A stretch of 59,661 nucleotides of DNA from Lentisphaeria bacterium. GTDB lineage: Bacteria; Verrucomicrobiota; Lentisphaeria; Victivallales; UBA1829. How positions within the stretch are numbered: position 1 is the stretch's first letter; the number at the start of each line of letters is the position of its first letter. This document shows positions 7,196 through 15,519 of this stretch, one piece after another. The notes under the pieces are model-generated. The model saw only the letters and a program-made list of their open reading frames with translations, did not search any database and was not told where the DNA came from. The DNA lies in contig DPDG01000101.1 in assembly GCA_003526375.1 (NCBI GenBank), forward strand, positions 5,163 to 64,823. Reading direction: 5' to 3'. The position numbers and the translations under genes were made by a program.

Positions 7196-9406
7196 TTACC
7201 AGTCTTTCTCGATCGGACGGACGCCGCGGGCGCGTTTCATGCGGTCCTTAAGCTCATCCTTCAGGAGTTTCTCATCATTGGACATCAGGTCGAGCAGAGC
7301 CTTGGCCTGATTTTTATCGATGTCCTTGTTGTCTTCTTCCGCCTGCGCCTGCTGTTGTTCAGCGGATTCTTTCGGAAGCTCGCGATCCTTGTTCTGATCG
7401 TCGTTGTTCTTGTCCTGCTCCTGTTTTTTGTCCTGATCTTTATTCCGGTCGTTCCTGTCCTTATTTTCATCAGACTTGCCGGACTGATCAGATTTCTTCT
7501 GATCTTTCTGATCCTGCCTGTCTTTGTTCTGTTCCTGCTTATCGGATGAACCTCCAAGTTCTTCCAAAGCTTTCTTCAGGTGTTCTTCCGCCTCTTTACC
7601 TTTGTTTTGCTCCTGAGCCTGGCGAGCCTTGTCAAGTTCCTCTTTTGCCTTCTTCGCCTGTTCCTCCAAATTCTTCTGGTTCAACTCTTTTGCCTGTTCC
7701 TGAAGCTTCTGAGCACTTTCACGGGCTTTTTCCGTCTGTTGTTTCGCCTGATCTGCCTGCTGCTGGTCCTGCTTCTGCTGGTTTTGGTCCTGCTTCTGCT
7801 GGTTCTGATCCTGCTGTTGATCCTTAGCCTGCTGCGTATTCTTCTGCGCTTCCTGCTGTTGTTTTTTCAGTTCTTCAATTTTCTTCTTCAATTCTTCCGC
7901 TTTTTTGCGGTCAATCAGAAGAAGCTGCTGGTTTCTGGCGACGGCAGGAATTTCCACACTTTCACGCAAAGCTTCTTTATAAATATCCTGAGTCATGGCA
8001 ATCTGTTTCAAAGTCTGATCCACCTCTTTAAGAGCAGCATCCAACTGCTGTCCGGCAAGAGTCTTCTGCGCCTTGTCGAAAACCGCACGTGCCTGCTGAT
8101 GATTGATCACGCCGAGATTCTGGTAGGATCTGGCGCGGACTTCCTGATTTTCCGTCGCAGTCCCGATTGCCTGTTCATAGAGCTTCAATGCTTTCTGCGT
8201 ATCCTTTTCTTCTTCCTGCGCTTTCAAACCGTCATTGTAAAGATCAACGGGAGTCGCATCCCTGTCCATTCCTTTTTCCTCCGGCACGGAAGCCTCCTGC
8301 TGCGGCGCTTCCTTACTGTTCGGGAGCTGAGCATCCTCCGCGGCAAAGGAGGCGGCTCCGGCAAAGAGCAGTCCGAAAAGAAGCATGGTCTTCGCCGCGG
8401 TTCCGTTCATTCTCTTTTCCGAAAGACAGAACCAGACGCAAAGCAGGAGAAACGCTCCGGCAAGCGGATAAACCGGACGCTCAATCGGACGGGTCTGTTT
8501 CCCGCTGTCGATTTCCTGTTTCGCAAGTTTCTGAATGCGTGCTTCCAGCTCTTTCAGCCCCGGATCGGTCGTCGTGGAACGCACATAAATACCGCCGGTT
8601 TTCTGAGCAAGGGCGCTGAGACCGCGCTCATTCAGCGGGCTTTTCACGATATTGCCCTGAGAGTCCTTGAGTGTACGAAGCCCGCCCTGTTCGTCGGGAA
8701 CTTGAATCAGGGACGGCTGTGCGGGATCGCCGATACCGGCAATGAACAACGGAATTTTGAGTTTGATAATCTCACCGACCGCTTTGCCGGAATCCCCGTA
8801 AAGTTCATCGCCGTCCGTAATCAGGAGAATGGCGCGGTGGGAAGTTTCCGCGGCACGGAAGCCATGAACCGCCGTGGCAAGAGCCTGTTCGATATTGGTG
8901 CCGCCTACGGGAATCGTATCTGTGCTGAGATCGTCAAGAGAAGCCAGAAAACTGGTCTTGTCAATGGTCAGCGGACATTCAAGAAAAGCCTGTCCGGCAA
9001 AAGCGATGAGCCCGAAACGGTCGCCGGGGTTCATCTTTACAAGTTCACGGACAAGCCATTTCGCATGTTCCAGGCGCGAAGGGCGCACATCCTGCGCAAG
9101 CATGCTCCGCGAGGTATCGAATACCACCATGATGTCGCGTCCCTGCCCGGTGTAAGGCTGAATGCTCACTCCCCAGGACGGGCGCGCCGCCGCGACAAAA
9201 AGAAGAATCAGGGCACATGCAAGCAGAACCGCTCTCCAGAAACGGCGTATTTTCGATGCGGAGGTATAAGACGGATCTTCCGCACGTTTTCCAAGAAAAC
9301 GCTTCAATAAACTGTTCCGCCTCTGCCATCCGGTATAAAATAGAAGAAAAAACAACGGAAGAACCCAAAGCAGGTTCCAGAGAATCTCCCCATTCAACAG
9401 ACTCAT
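7196..9406 (-). CDS. BatB-BatC fusion: VWA domain plus TPR
   Basis: Encodes 736 residues. Two N-terminal membrane segments lead into a von Willebrand factor A domain with an intact MIDAS: DTSRS (D-x-S-x-S), the GGTN threonine and ITDGD. A membrane segment near 320 (PLAGAFLLLCVWFCL) ends the BatB part. The next hydrophobic stretch (MLLFGLLFAGAASFAAEDA) looks like an internalised signal peptide for the BatC part, which has TPRs (LYEQAIGTATENQEVRARSYQNLGV) and then about 180 residues of Gln/Lys/Glu/Asp-rich charged coil. BatA, MoxR and the DUF58 protein that normally precede it are not present upstream. It is probably cotranscribed with the downstream BatD/BatE gene. Confidence 0.8.
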   Translation of the reverse strand: MSLLNGEILWNLLWVLPLFFLLFYTGWQRRNSLLKRFLGKRAEDPSYTSASKIRRFWRAVLLACALILLFVAAARPSWGVSIQPYTGQGRDIMVVFDTSRSMLAQDVRPSRLEHAKWLVRELVKMNPGDRFGLIAFAGQAFLECPLTIDKTSFLASLDDLSTDTIPVGGTNIEQALATAVHGFRAAETSHRAILLITDGDELYGDSGKAVGEIIKLKIPLFIAGIGDPAQPSLIQVPDEQGGLRTLKDSQGNIVKSPLNERGLSALAQKTGGIYVRSTTTDPGLKELEARIQKLAKQEIDSGKQTRPIERPVYPLAGAFLLLCVWFCLSEKRMNGTAAKTMLLFGLLFAGAASFAAEDAQLPNSKEAPQQEASVPEEKGMDRDATPVDLYNDGLKAQEEEKDTQKALKLYEQAIGTATENQEVRARSYQNLGVINHQQARAVFDKAQKTLAGQQLDAALKEVDQTLKQIAMTQDIYKEALRESVEIPAVARNQQLLLIDRKKAEELKKKIEELKKQQQEAQKNTQQAKDQQQDQNQQKQDQNQQKQDQQQADQAKQQTEKARESAQKLQEQAKELNQKNLEEQAKKAKEELDKARQAQEQNKGKEAEEHLKKALEELGGSSDKQEQNKDRQDQKDQKKSDQSGKSDENKDRNDRNKDQDKKQEQDKNNDDQNKDRELPKESAEQQQAQAEEDNKDIDKNQAKALLDLMSNDEKLLKDELKDRMKRARGVRPIEKDW
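7760..7815. repeat. 21-bp tandem repeat encoding Gln/Lys-rich coil
   Basis: A 21-bp unit containing TCCTGCTTCTGCTGG occurs twice in tandem with a degenerate third copy. It lies inside the BatB/BatC-type gene and encodes QNQQKQD-like units. Such runs are prone to length variation. Confidence 0.55.
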
Positions 9407-9536
9407 TTTACAAAACTCCCCCGATTACGGTTAACATTTCATCAATAATCCGACGTAAACACATAGACACGGCGGACTCCCGAATGTTCCCGGAATTTTG
9501 AAAATTTACGAGTCGGCGGAACAATATCTCCGCAAG

Positions 9537-9866
9537 TCAACTGAAGCAGACATCCACATCGCTGCGGCACATCAGCACCTGGCTGACTTCACTCTTCAGA
9601 AAGGCGGCAAAACCTTCAATCCTTTCCGGCTGGTCGACGATCTCAATGATTACCGGACGCATCACCTGCATACTGATGATTTCAGGAGATTTGACCGGAT
9701 CATTCAGATAATAGCCGCCGTTTCCGCGAATCACGGTCGCGCCTGCAATTCCACGCTCGCAGGCGCGGTGGACGATCCACTCGCACAGCGGCTGGTCATC
9801 CTTCATTCTGCGCTCCGGAACATAGATCTTGAGAATCTGTGCCTTTGAATTGAATACTGACGCCAT
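9537..9866 (-). CDS. DUF190 family protein
   Basis: Encodes 109 residues matching the DUF190 pattern: a GlnB-like small fold with LKIYVPE, then PLCEWIVHRACERGIAGATV and a later strand PVIIEIVDQPERIEGF. DUF190 proteins resemble PII-type signalling proteins and are often linked to fluoride or ion channels, but no such channel gene is adjacent. The start is set by GGAGAGGAGGTCC just before ATG 9866; the open frame upstream of it has no ribosome site. It lies 29 nt downstream of the RdgC-like gene and probably shares its transcript. Confidence 0.75.
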   Translation of the reverse strand: MASVFNSKAQILKIYVPERRMKDDQPLCEWIVHRACERGIAGATVIRGNGGYYLNDPVKSPEIISMQVMRPVIIEIVDQPERIEGFAAFLKSEVSQVLMCRSDVDVCFS

Positions 9867-9895
9867 GACGGGACCTCCTCTCCCTGAAATTGAAT

Positions 9896-10993
9896 TTACA
9901 GCGACTCGCGTTCTTCCGCCCATTTTCTGATGTCTTTTTCAAGCGCCGCGCGGTCTTCACTCATGACGGTGCGCGCAAACAGCTTGAAATATTCTTCCAA
10001 TGCAAGATGCAGCGTATGGAGAAAGCCGACACGTTCCTCGAAACGTGCGTTCAGTTCCATTTCCTCCCCCTCCGGCAGATTCAACCCCGTCATCGTGAAA
10101 TTGTCCGCATCGAATGTGAAGGTCCATTTTTCCGCATCCCCGTGGGCTAGCAGGACTTTTGCCTTTTTGAGTTTCTTGCCGACAGAAAGCGCAGCCTTTG
10201 CTTCGGCGGAGATCTGGGGGCACCCTTTTTTGAGCACGCTTTCCGTCGCCCCGCGTGCTTCATCGGAAGCAAAAGCAAAGGTCAGCGGCCCTTCGATGAT
10301 GAGGTGAAAATCTCCCAGATCCCCGATTTTGAGACGCCCCTCGTTGGTCTCCGCATAATACCAGAGCCATGTCAGGAAATCGCGTCCGGGAACCGCATCC
10401 CCTTCATCGCGCCCGTTGAAAGAAAGACTCGGCAGATCGGTGTCGCTGGCGCGGAAAAGCTTGATCATCAGTTCGGTAATGGTGACGGGAACCGGTTCGA
10501 TTTCCATGGCGCGCGCAAACTCCGCCGCAATCAGGTCGAAACCGGACATGGAGGCGCTTCCGACATACATCACATTCAATGCGCGGTCCACAATGATCGG
10601 AGTCGCGGAGATCGTCGGCGGCATCTTCATGAGGTTGCGTTCAATGGCGTCCTCCTTGATGCGTTTGCGCTCGGATTTCGGAACCGTGATCATATTGTTC
10701 GCCTGCATATAGGCAAGCTCCTCGCGGCGGCAGATCGCCTTCAGAAGCTGGGACGGAATCTTGCGCTCCGCTTTACGGAGATTGACATAAAGATGTCCTC
10801 CGCAGATCGAAGTCATATCGCTGATTTCACTTTCAAGCAGATGTCTCCCGCTGACCCATCCGACCGTCGGTTCATCCTTGACATCGTCGAGTTTGCCCGC
10901 GCTGTATTTGGCAAGGCGTTCCAGAAAATCATCCGGCATTTTATCGCTGAGACTGCATATCATCAAAGCCGTGCTGCCGCTTTCAAAAGGCAT
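9896..10993 (-). CDS. RdgC-like recombination-associated protein
   Basis: Encodes 365 residues with the layout of RdgC, a DNA-binding ring protein that modulates RecA. Features in order: an early WVSG segment, a central SQLLKAICRREELAY helix, the basic SERKRIKEDAIERNLMKMPP helix, the strand APLIVDRALNVMYVGSAS-like (seen as TPIIVDRALNVMYVGSAS), then FLTWLWYYAE and a helical C-terminus. Identity to proteobacterial RdgC appears low, so this is a family-level call. GAGGAGATTTTACC precedes ATG 10993. It is followed by the DUF190 gene. Confidence 0.6.
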   Translation of the reverse strand: MPFESGSTALMICSLSDKMPDDFLERLAKYSAGKLDDVKDEPTVGWVSGRHLLESEISDMTSICGGHLYVNLRKAERKIPSQLLKAICRREELAYMQANNMITVPKSERKRIKEDAIERNLMKMPPTISATPIIVDRALNVMYVGSASMSGFDLIAAEFARAMEIEPVPVTITELMIKLFRASDTDLPSLSFNGRDEGDAVPGRDFLTWLWYYAETNEGRLKIGDLGDFHLIIEGPLTFAFASDEARGATESVLKKGCPQISAEAKAALSVGKKLKKAKVLLAHGDAEKWTFTFDADNFTMTGLNLPEGEEMELNARFEERVGFLHTLHLALEEYFKLFARTVMSEDRAALEKDIRKWAEERESL

Positions 10994-11460
10994 GGTAAAA
11001 TCTCCTCATTCTTTCTTACAGGTTTCAAGTTTGCCCTGCTAATATAACCATTCTTCCGTAGTTCGGCAACCGTGAAAGAATATTTTTCAGAAAGAAAAGT
11101 CTCTTTCTTTCCTCCTGCCAGCCGAGGCCTCCGGCTGACAGCCTTGTTTCGTTTCCGGCAACTCCGGCAACATACGGCATTGAGCCATCGGTTGAATGAG
11201 AAAATTCATCCTTTTTTACTACTTTCCGCCCTATTTCTCCGGAATGACTTCAAGCCAGTATGAATCGGGCACAGTGGTCATAACGAATATATTCCTCTTC
11301 GCAAAATTAATTGCTTTATCAGTCCACATTAACGTAAACTTATCGCTTGATATCATAAACATTTCAATAATGAAATATTTCGACAGCGTATTTCAAACCT
11401 TATTACAGTAGCATATATTTGAGACTTTTTCAAACTTTTTGCTACAGAAAATTCAGTTAA
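10994..11460. other. intergenic, AT-rich, no supported gene
   Basis: The stretch lies between the RdgC-like gene and the leader-distal end of the CRISPR array. Short open frames at 11072-11263 and 11196-11411 lack convincing ribosome sites and family features. AT content rises sharply toward the array. I see no gene here. Confidence 0.5.
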
Positions 11461-11496
11461 TTTTGATAGAATAAGTCTTTATAGCCCCCCTCAAAC
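11461..11496 (-). CRISPR. degenerate leader-distal CRISPR repeat
   Basis: This 36-nt block keeps both ends of the repeat (TTTGA near one end, CCTCAAAC-like at the other) but has lost the middle; about 16 of 36 positions match. It is separated from the first intact repeat (11527) by exactly 30 nt, one spacer length. It reads as the decayed oldest repeat. Confidence 0.45.
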
Positions 11497-11526
11497 GTTC
11501 TCCTCATTTGAGTTTTGAGTATTCCA

Positions 11527-13493
11527 GTTTGAGACCCCTATAAAACTGCACTACTCTCAAACGATAAGTTTAATGTCGGCATGGTGTATGTGGTTTGAGA
11601 CCCCTATAAAACTGCACTACTCTCAAACTAATGAATCACGCTGGACGCCGGAACCAGAGTTTGAGACCCCTATAAAACTGCACTACTCTCAAACATTTAC
11701 ATTGACTTGTTTCCACATTCCCTTGTTTGAGACCCCTATAAAACTGCACTACTCTCAAACGCAGTCTTGCGCCTGCTCCATAAGTGTTACGTTTGAGACC
11801 CCTATAAAACTGCACTACTCTCAAACTAAATCGCGACCATATCGCCGATCTGCATAGTTTGAGACCCCTATAAAACTGCACTACTCTCAAACCATCGGAA
11901 GTGATTGCGCCGAAATGGTGGAGTTTGAGACCCCTATAAAACTGCACTACTCTCAAACTTTTATGGGACCGAGCCAGTCGCGCTTAAAGTTTGAGACCCC
12001 TATAAAACTGCACTACTCTCAAACAGGTATTCAGTTTAGTTGTGAAAAAATTCAGTTTGAGACCCCTATAAAACTGCACTACTCTCAAACAGCCTGTTCA
12101 GCCATTTTTCTTACCCCTTTGTTTGAGACCCCTATAAAACTGCACTACTCTCAAACGTTAAGAGTTAAGAATGGAATAGTTAAGAGGTTTGAGACCCCTA
12201 TAAAGTTTGAGACCCCTATAAAACTGCACTACTCTCAAACCAACAGACAGCCGGGCGCGGCAGGCTGGAGTTTGAGACCCCTATAAAACTGCACTACTCT
12301 CAAACGTTAAGCTGCGCAAGAACGATTCCCGCCGCGTTTGAGACCCCTATAAAACTGCACTACTCTCAAACCTATATTCAGCATAGTTAACCCGTTGTTA
12401 TGTTTGAGACCCCTATAAAACTGCACTACTCTCAAACGTTACATTTAGACGTTATCGCTGTCCTGATGTTTGAGACCCCTATAAAACTGCACTACTCTCA
12501 AACCTGTAGGCGTTCTGTTCATTAAAGTTAAAAGTTTGAGACCCCTATAAAACTGCACTACTCTCAAACCAACACCAGCGGCAGAGACGTGTCGGCAAAG
12601 TTTGAGACCCCTATAAAACTGCACTACTCTCAAACAGGTTTGCCGATTGCGCCGCCCTGAGTGCCGTTTGAGACCCCTATAAAACTGCACTACTCTCAAA
12701 CTTTTCCATCTGCGGGACCGACGCAGCGGGTGTTTGAGACCCCTATAAAACTGCACTACTCTCAAACGCGTGAGCTCAAGGTCTTTTGCTTTCAGCTGTT
12801 TGAGACCCCTATAAAACTGCACTACTCTCAAACAAACGAAGTCAGCGTTAAAGGGAAGACACAGTTTGAGACCCCTATAAAACTGCACTACTCTCAAACA
12901 CAAAATACCGAATGACGTGGATTGTCAATGTTTGAGACCCCTATAAAACTGCACTACTCTCAAACGCTTGCTCCGCCATAGCCATTTTAGATTTAGTTTG
13001 AGACCCCTATAAAACTGCACTACTCTCAAACCCATCATATTGTCCTTGCATGTTAGGGTTGGTTTGAGACCCCTATAAAACTGCACTACTCTCAAACGAC
13101 TAATACCGCGTTTGCGCGAAGTAATCCGTTTGAGACCCCTATAAAACTGCACTACTCTCAAACGGAAGATGAGCTGCGTTATGAGTTCGCACGGTTTGAG
13201 ACCCCTATAAAACTGCACTACTCTCAAACCCGTCTCCCTCATTGGAAATACTCCGCTCTGTTTGAGACCCCTATAAAACTGCACTACTCTCAAACGCTCG
13301 TCATGTCGCGCTTCAAAAACATAAAGTTTGAGACCCCTATAAAACTGCACTACTCTCAAACATTGAGTTTGACGACAAGGCGGCAGTTTTCGTTTGAGAC
13401 CCCTATAAAACTGCACTACTCTCAAACGACGATCAAGGCTTCACTTACAGCGGACGCGTTTGAGACCCCTATAAAACTGCACTACTCTCAAAC
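11527..13493 (-). CRISPR. type II-A CRISPR array, 30 intact repeats
   Basis: Thirty identical 36-nt repeats occur at a 66-nt period with 29 unique spacers, 30 nt each except one of 29 nt (12241-12269). On the plus strand the repeat begins GTTTGAGACCCCTATAAAAC and ends TGCACTACTCTCAAAC. The functional strand is minus: read that way it starts GTTTGAGAGTAGTGCAG, closely resembling the repeats of type II-A systems, and it pairs with the plus-strand tracrRNA candidate at 19628-19744. The leader is on the right (13494-13619) and contains a promoter. One 18-nt partial repeat sits at 12187-12204. No spacer was seen to match elsewhere in the window. Confidence 0.97.
12187..12204 (-). repeat. partial CRISPR repeat joined to a full repeat
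   Basis: The first 18 nt of the plus-strand repeat (GTTTGAGACCCCTATAAA) are directly followed by a complete repeat at 12205-12240 with no spacer between. In the transcribed sense this duplicates the 3' half of one repeat. The next spacer is 29 nt instead of 30, suggesting one local rearrangement. Confidence 0.9.
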
Positions 13494-13581
13494 CTCAAAT
13501 CTACTTTTGGAGATTGAAAACAATACCAGTTTTATAAAGATTTTACACATGTTTAAGATGTGTTTTGTGACCCTGATCGTT

Positions 13582-13610
13582 AATATAGCAGTATTAACAG
13601 AAAAAGTCAA
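13582..13610 (-). promoter_or_regulatory. CRISPR leader promoter
   Basis: On the minus strand TTGACT (plus 13605-13610) and TATATT (plus 13582-13587) are 17 nt apart, a near-consensus sigma70 promoter. Transcription would begin near 13575 and enter the first repeat at 13493. This supports the minus-strand orientation of the array. Confidence 0.65.
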
Positions 13611-13619
13611 ATCTGAAAA

Positions 13620-14286
13620 TCAAATTTCGCACAGATCATTATCAATGAGCAACCGCTCTTCCCGAGAAAGTTTTTTATACACCTTGTTATCTACGAGTAA
13701 GATATTATGTTCTTTCCGGCAGCAGCTCTCTGTAAAAAGTTCTATGGCTGTATCATCCAAAAAGGAACGGAGATTTACGAAAACAAAAACAGAAGCCAGC
13801 CCGTTTTCACTCATTAAATCCATATAAACCAGGATTTTTTCCGCAAGATCCGGATAATCCTCTTTCAATATAATTCCTGTTGATTTCAACAATGATGACA
13901 TCGAAAGACGTTCCGGTTCCAATTCCAGATCATTTTGGAAAGCAAGATCATAAATCAATTTTTCAATGTTCCCGAGTATCTGCTGACTACGTTCGTAAAA
14001 CTCCTGAGACATTGCCTGTTTTTTCCATTTTACTGAGAATTTTATTCAACAGAGTTTTCCGGTTGATCTCAAAAGGGAAAAAATCGGAAATTAAATCCAA
14101 ATTTCCGGAAACGGGGATCGGTTTTTCATCAATAGAAAGTACAACAGAACCATCTTCCCCGCAACTTTGGCAATGTAATTCGTTAATAAAACGATAAAAT
14201 AAGCATGGATTTTCAATCACTAGCGACGGAAATGTCCCTTTGTTAAAGTTGATAACAGACTCTATTTCAGGATAAGCCAACTTCAT
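13620..14286 (-). pseudogene. csn2: csn2, split by a one-base frameshift
   Basis: Csn2 is the DNA-end-binding tetramer used for spacer acquisition in type II-A systems. The N-terminal half (MKLAYPEIESVINFNKG, LVIENPCLFYRFINEL, GEDGSVVLSIDEKPI) is read from 14286 and stops at 13987. The C-terminal half (FYERSQQILGNIEKLIYDL, ILVYMDLM, VFVFVNLRSF, and the terminal LLIDNDLCEI) is in the +1 frame from 14012 to 13620. Removing one A from the six-A run at plus 14019-14024 restores a single protein of about 220 residues, the normal Csn2 length. The gene may be broken, rescued by slippage, translated as two pieces, or affected by a homopolymer sequencing error. It overlaps cas2 by 4 nt. Confidence 0.85.
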
Positions 14287-14603
14287 AAAATCACCAAAGA
14301 TTGCTCCGTTGTTACCACATCGCTTTTCATATCACCGACAATAAATGAAATCCCGGCAAACTGTTTTTCTGTAATGATCATTGCACAAACCATCCCTTGA
14401 GGCGGCTTGAAACTTTCGATTCTTGCCACAACACTTTTTGCCATTGCTTCGTTGATAACCATACGGCAGTAGACAGATTCCTGCAGCATAAAAAATCCGT
14501 TTGAGATCAGATCTTTTCGAAAACGCCGGTAGTTCCGCCGATTTTCAGAAGTTGCCGTCGGCAAATCAAAAAATACCATCAATCTCATAAATCTGTAACT
14601 CAT
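14283..14603 (-). CDS. cas2: CRISPR-associated endonuclease Cas2
   Basis: Encodes 106 residues of the type II Cas2 family, the dimer that bridges two Cas1 dimers in the spacer-integration complex. It begins MSYRFMRLMVFFDLPTAT, with the conserved Asp at position 13 ending the first strand, followed by the basic RRNYRRFRKDL helix and the GFFMLQESVYCR strand usual in this family. Length is normal. It overlaps cas1 (4 nt) and csn2 (4 nt), indicating translational coupling in the cas operon. Confidence 0.95.
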   Translation of the reverse strand: MSYRFMRLMVFFDLPTATSENRRNYRRFRKDLISNGFFMLQESVYCRMVINEAMAKSVVARIESFKPPQGMVCAMIITEKQFAGISFIVGDMKSDVVTTEQSLVIL

Positions 14604-15511
14604 TTTTCACATTGTTGTTTCAATAATAGTTCTCTTTTATGCCATGAACAGAATTTTACAGCAGATAGCTTCCGGAGAGAAATTGCCTTGAAAATACTGC
14701 GGACATACATCAATACGCAATCGTCTAAACGCCGTTGAGTTCCATCAATAAAGAATGGTTGATTGAAAATTTCCAACATCCGGTGTTTTTCTTTTGTACC
14801 AAACTGAAGGAATCTGCAGGAATCAACCCAGCGGTCAATCAGGATGCGAAACGGCTCCATCAGATCACAACTCAAATTGAAATGATTGAAGGTATTATGG
14901 TGCGTGATCCCCAACTGAGTTGAATAACCGCAGGCAACGATTTCCCGGTTGAAAGCCGATAAGATCAAGGAATATCCGTAATTCAAAGCGGAATCGACAG
15001 CCGATCCATCACCGCGCCGGAATGAGTTTCCGAAGATTTTATTGAAATAAACCTTTGCAGCATGTCCTTCCCGGTTACTTAAATCTCCGGATTGAATGTT
15101 TTGCACATATTCCATCAACATTTCAGACTCTCTGTTCATTTTCTTTTCAGCCAGAAATAATGCCTGATTGCGAATTTTCTCTGCAACGATTTCAGCCCAA
15201 AGCAATCGGCAAAAATCTGTATCCCACTGGATTTGTTCCCGTAATTTCCCGGAAGACTCTCCATGTCCGTAGCAGGGGAGCAGCTCAGAACAGGGAGAGT
15301 GTTTTTCATCACAGAAAATGACTTTGATCTTCCGTTTTATCAATTCAACTAGCAGACAGCCTGTCACACAGCAGGCAGGATTCTCCACGATCAGGGTATT
15401 GACCTCATCGAGGAAAACCCGTGTGGTATCATCATCGCGACGGATGACCAGATACCCCATGCGGAGATCAAGCTTGCTGCGTTTCTCAATGACAACAGTC
15501 CGGAAGCTCAT
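14600..15511 (-). CDS. cas1: CRISPR-associated endonuclease Cas1
   Basis: Encodes 303 residues, the integrase that inserts new spacers. The metal-binding residues appear conserved: Glu148 in NREGHAAKVYFNKIFG, His204/His205 in GITHHNTFNHFNLSCDL and Glu219 in DLMEPFR. Their spacing matches type II-A Cas1. The ATG lies 9 nt after the cas9 stop and the end overlaps cas2, so all four cas genes probably share one transcript. With csn2 damaged, acquisition may be impaired even though Cas1 looks complete. Confidence 0.96.
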   Translation of the reverse strand: MSFRTVVIEKRSKLDLRMGYLVIRRDDDTTRVFLDEVNTLIVENPACCVTGCLLVELIKRKIKVIFCDEKHSPCSELLPCYGHGESSGKLREQIQWDTDFCRLLWAEIVAEKIRNQALFLAEKKMNRESEMLMEYVQNIQSGDLSNREGHAAKVYFNKIFGNSFRRGDGSAVDSALNYGYSLILSAFNREIVACGYSTQLGITHHNTFNHFNLSCDLMEPFRILIDRWVDSCRFLQFGTKEKHRMLEIFNQPFFIDGTQRRLDDCVLMYVRSIFKAISLRKLSAVKFCSWHKRELLLKQQCEK

Positions 15512-15519
15512 GGTTAAAC

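Noticed and set aside
7580..9310. A 576-codon frame on the plus strand
   Set aside because: It is antisense to the Gln/Lys-rich coil and VWA region of the BatB/BatC-type gene; its Leu/Phe-rich composition is the mirror of CAG/AAG codons.
11573..13827. Several open frames on both strands encoding repeated peptides (FETPIKLHYSQT and LRVVQFYRGLK)
   Set aside because: They are translations of the CRISPR repeat, whose 66-nt repeat-spacer period keeps the frame open. They are not proteins.
13987..14030. Programmed -1 frameshifting in csn2
   Set aside because: The A-run is not in the frame needed for the X-XXY-YYZ heptamer, and the required shift is +1. A homopolymer error or +1 slip is more likely.
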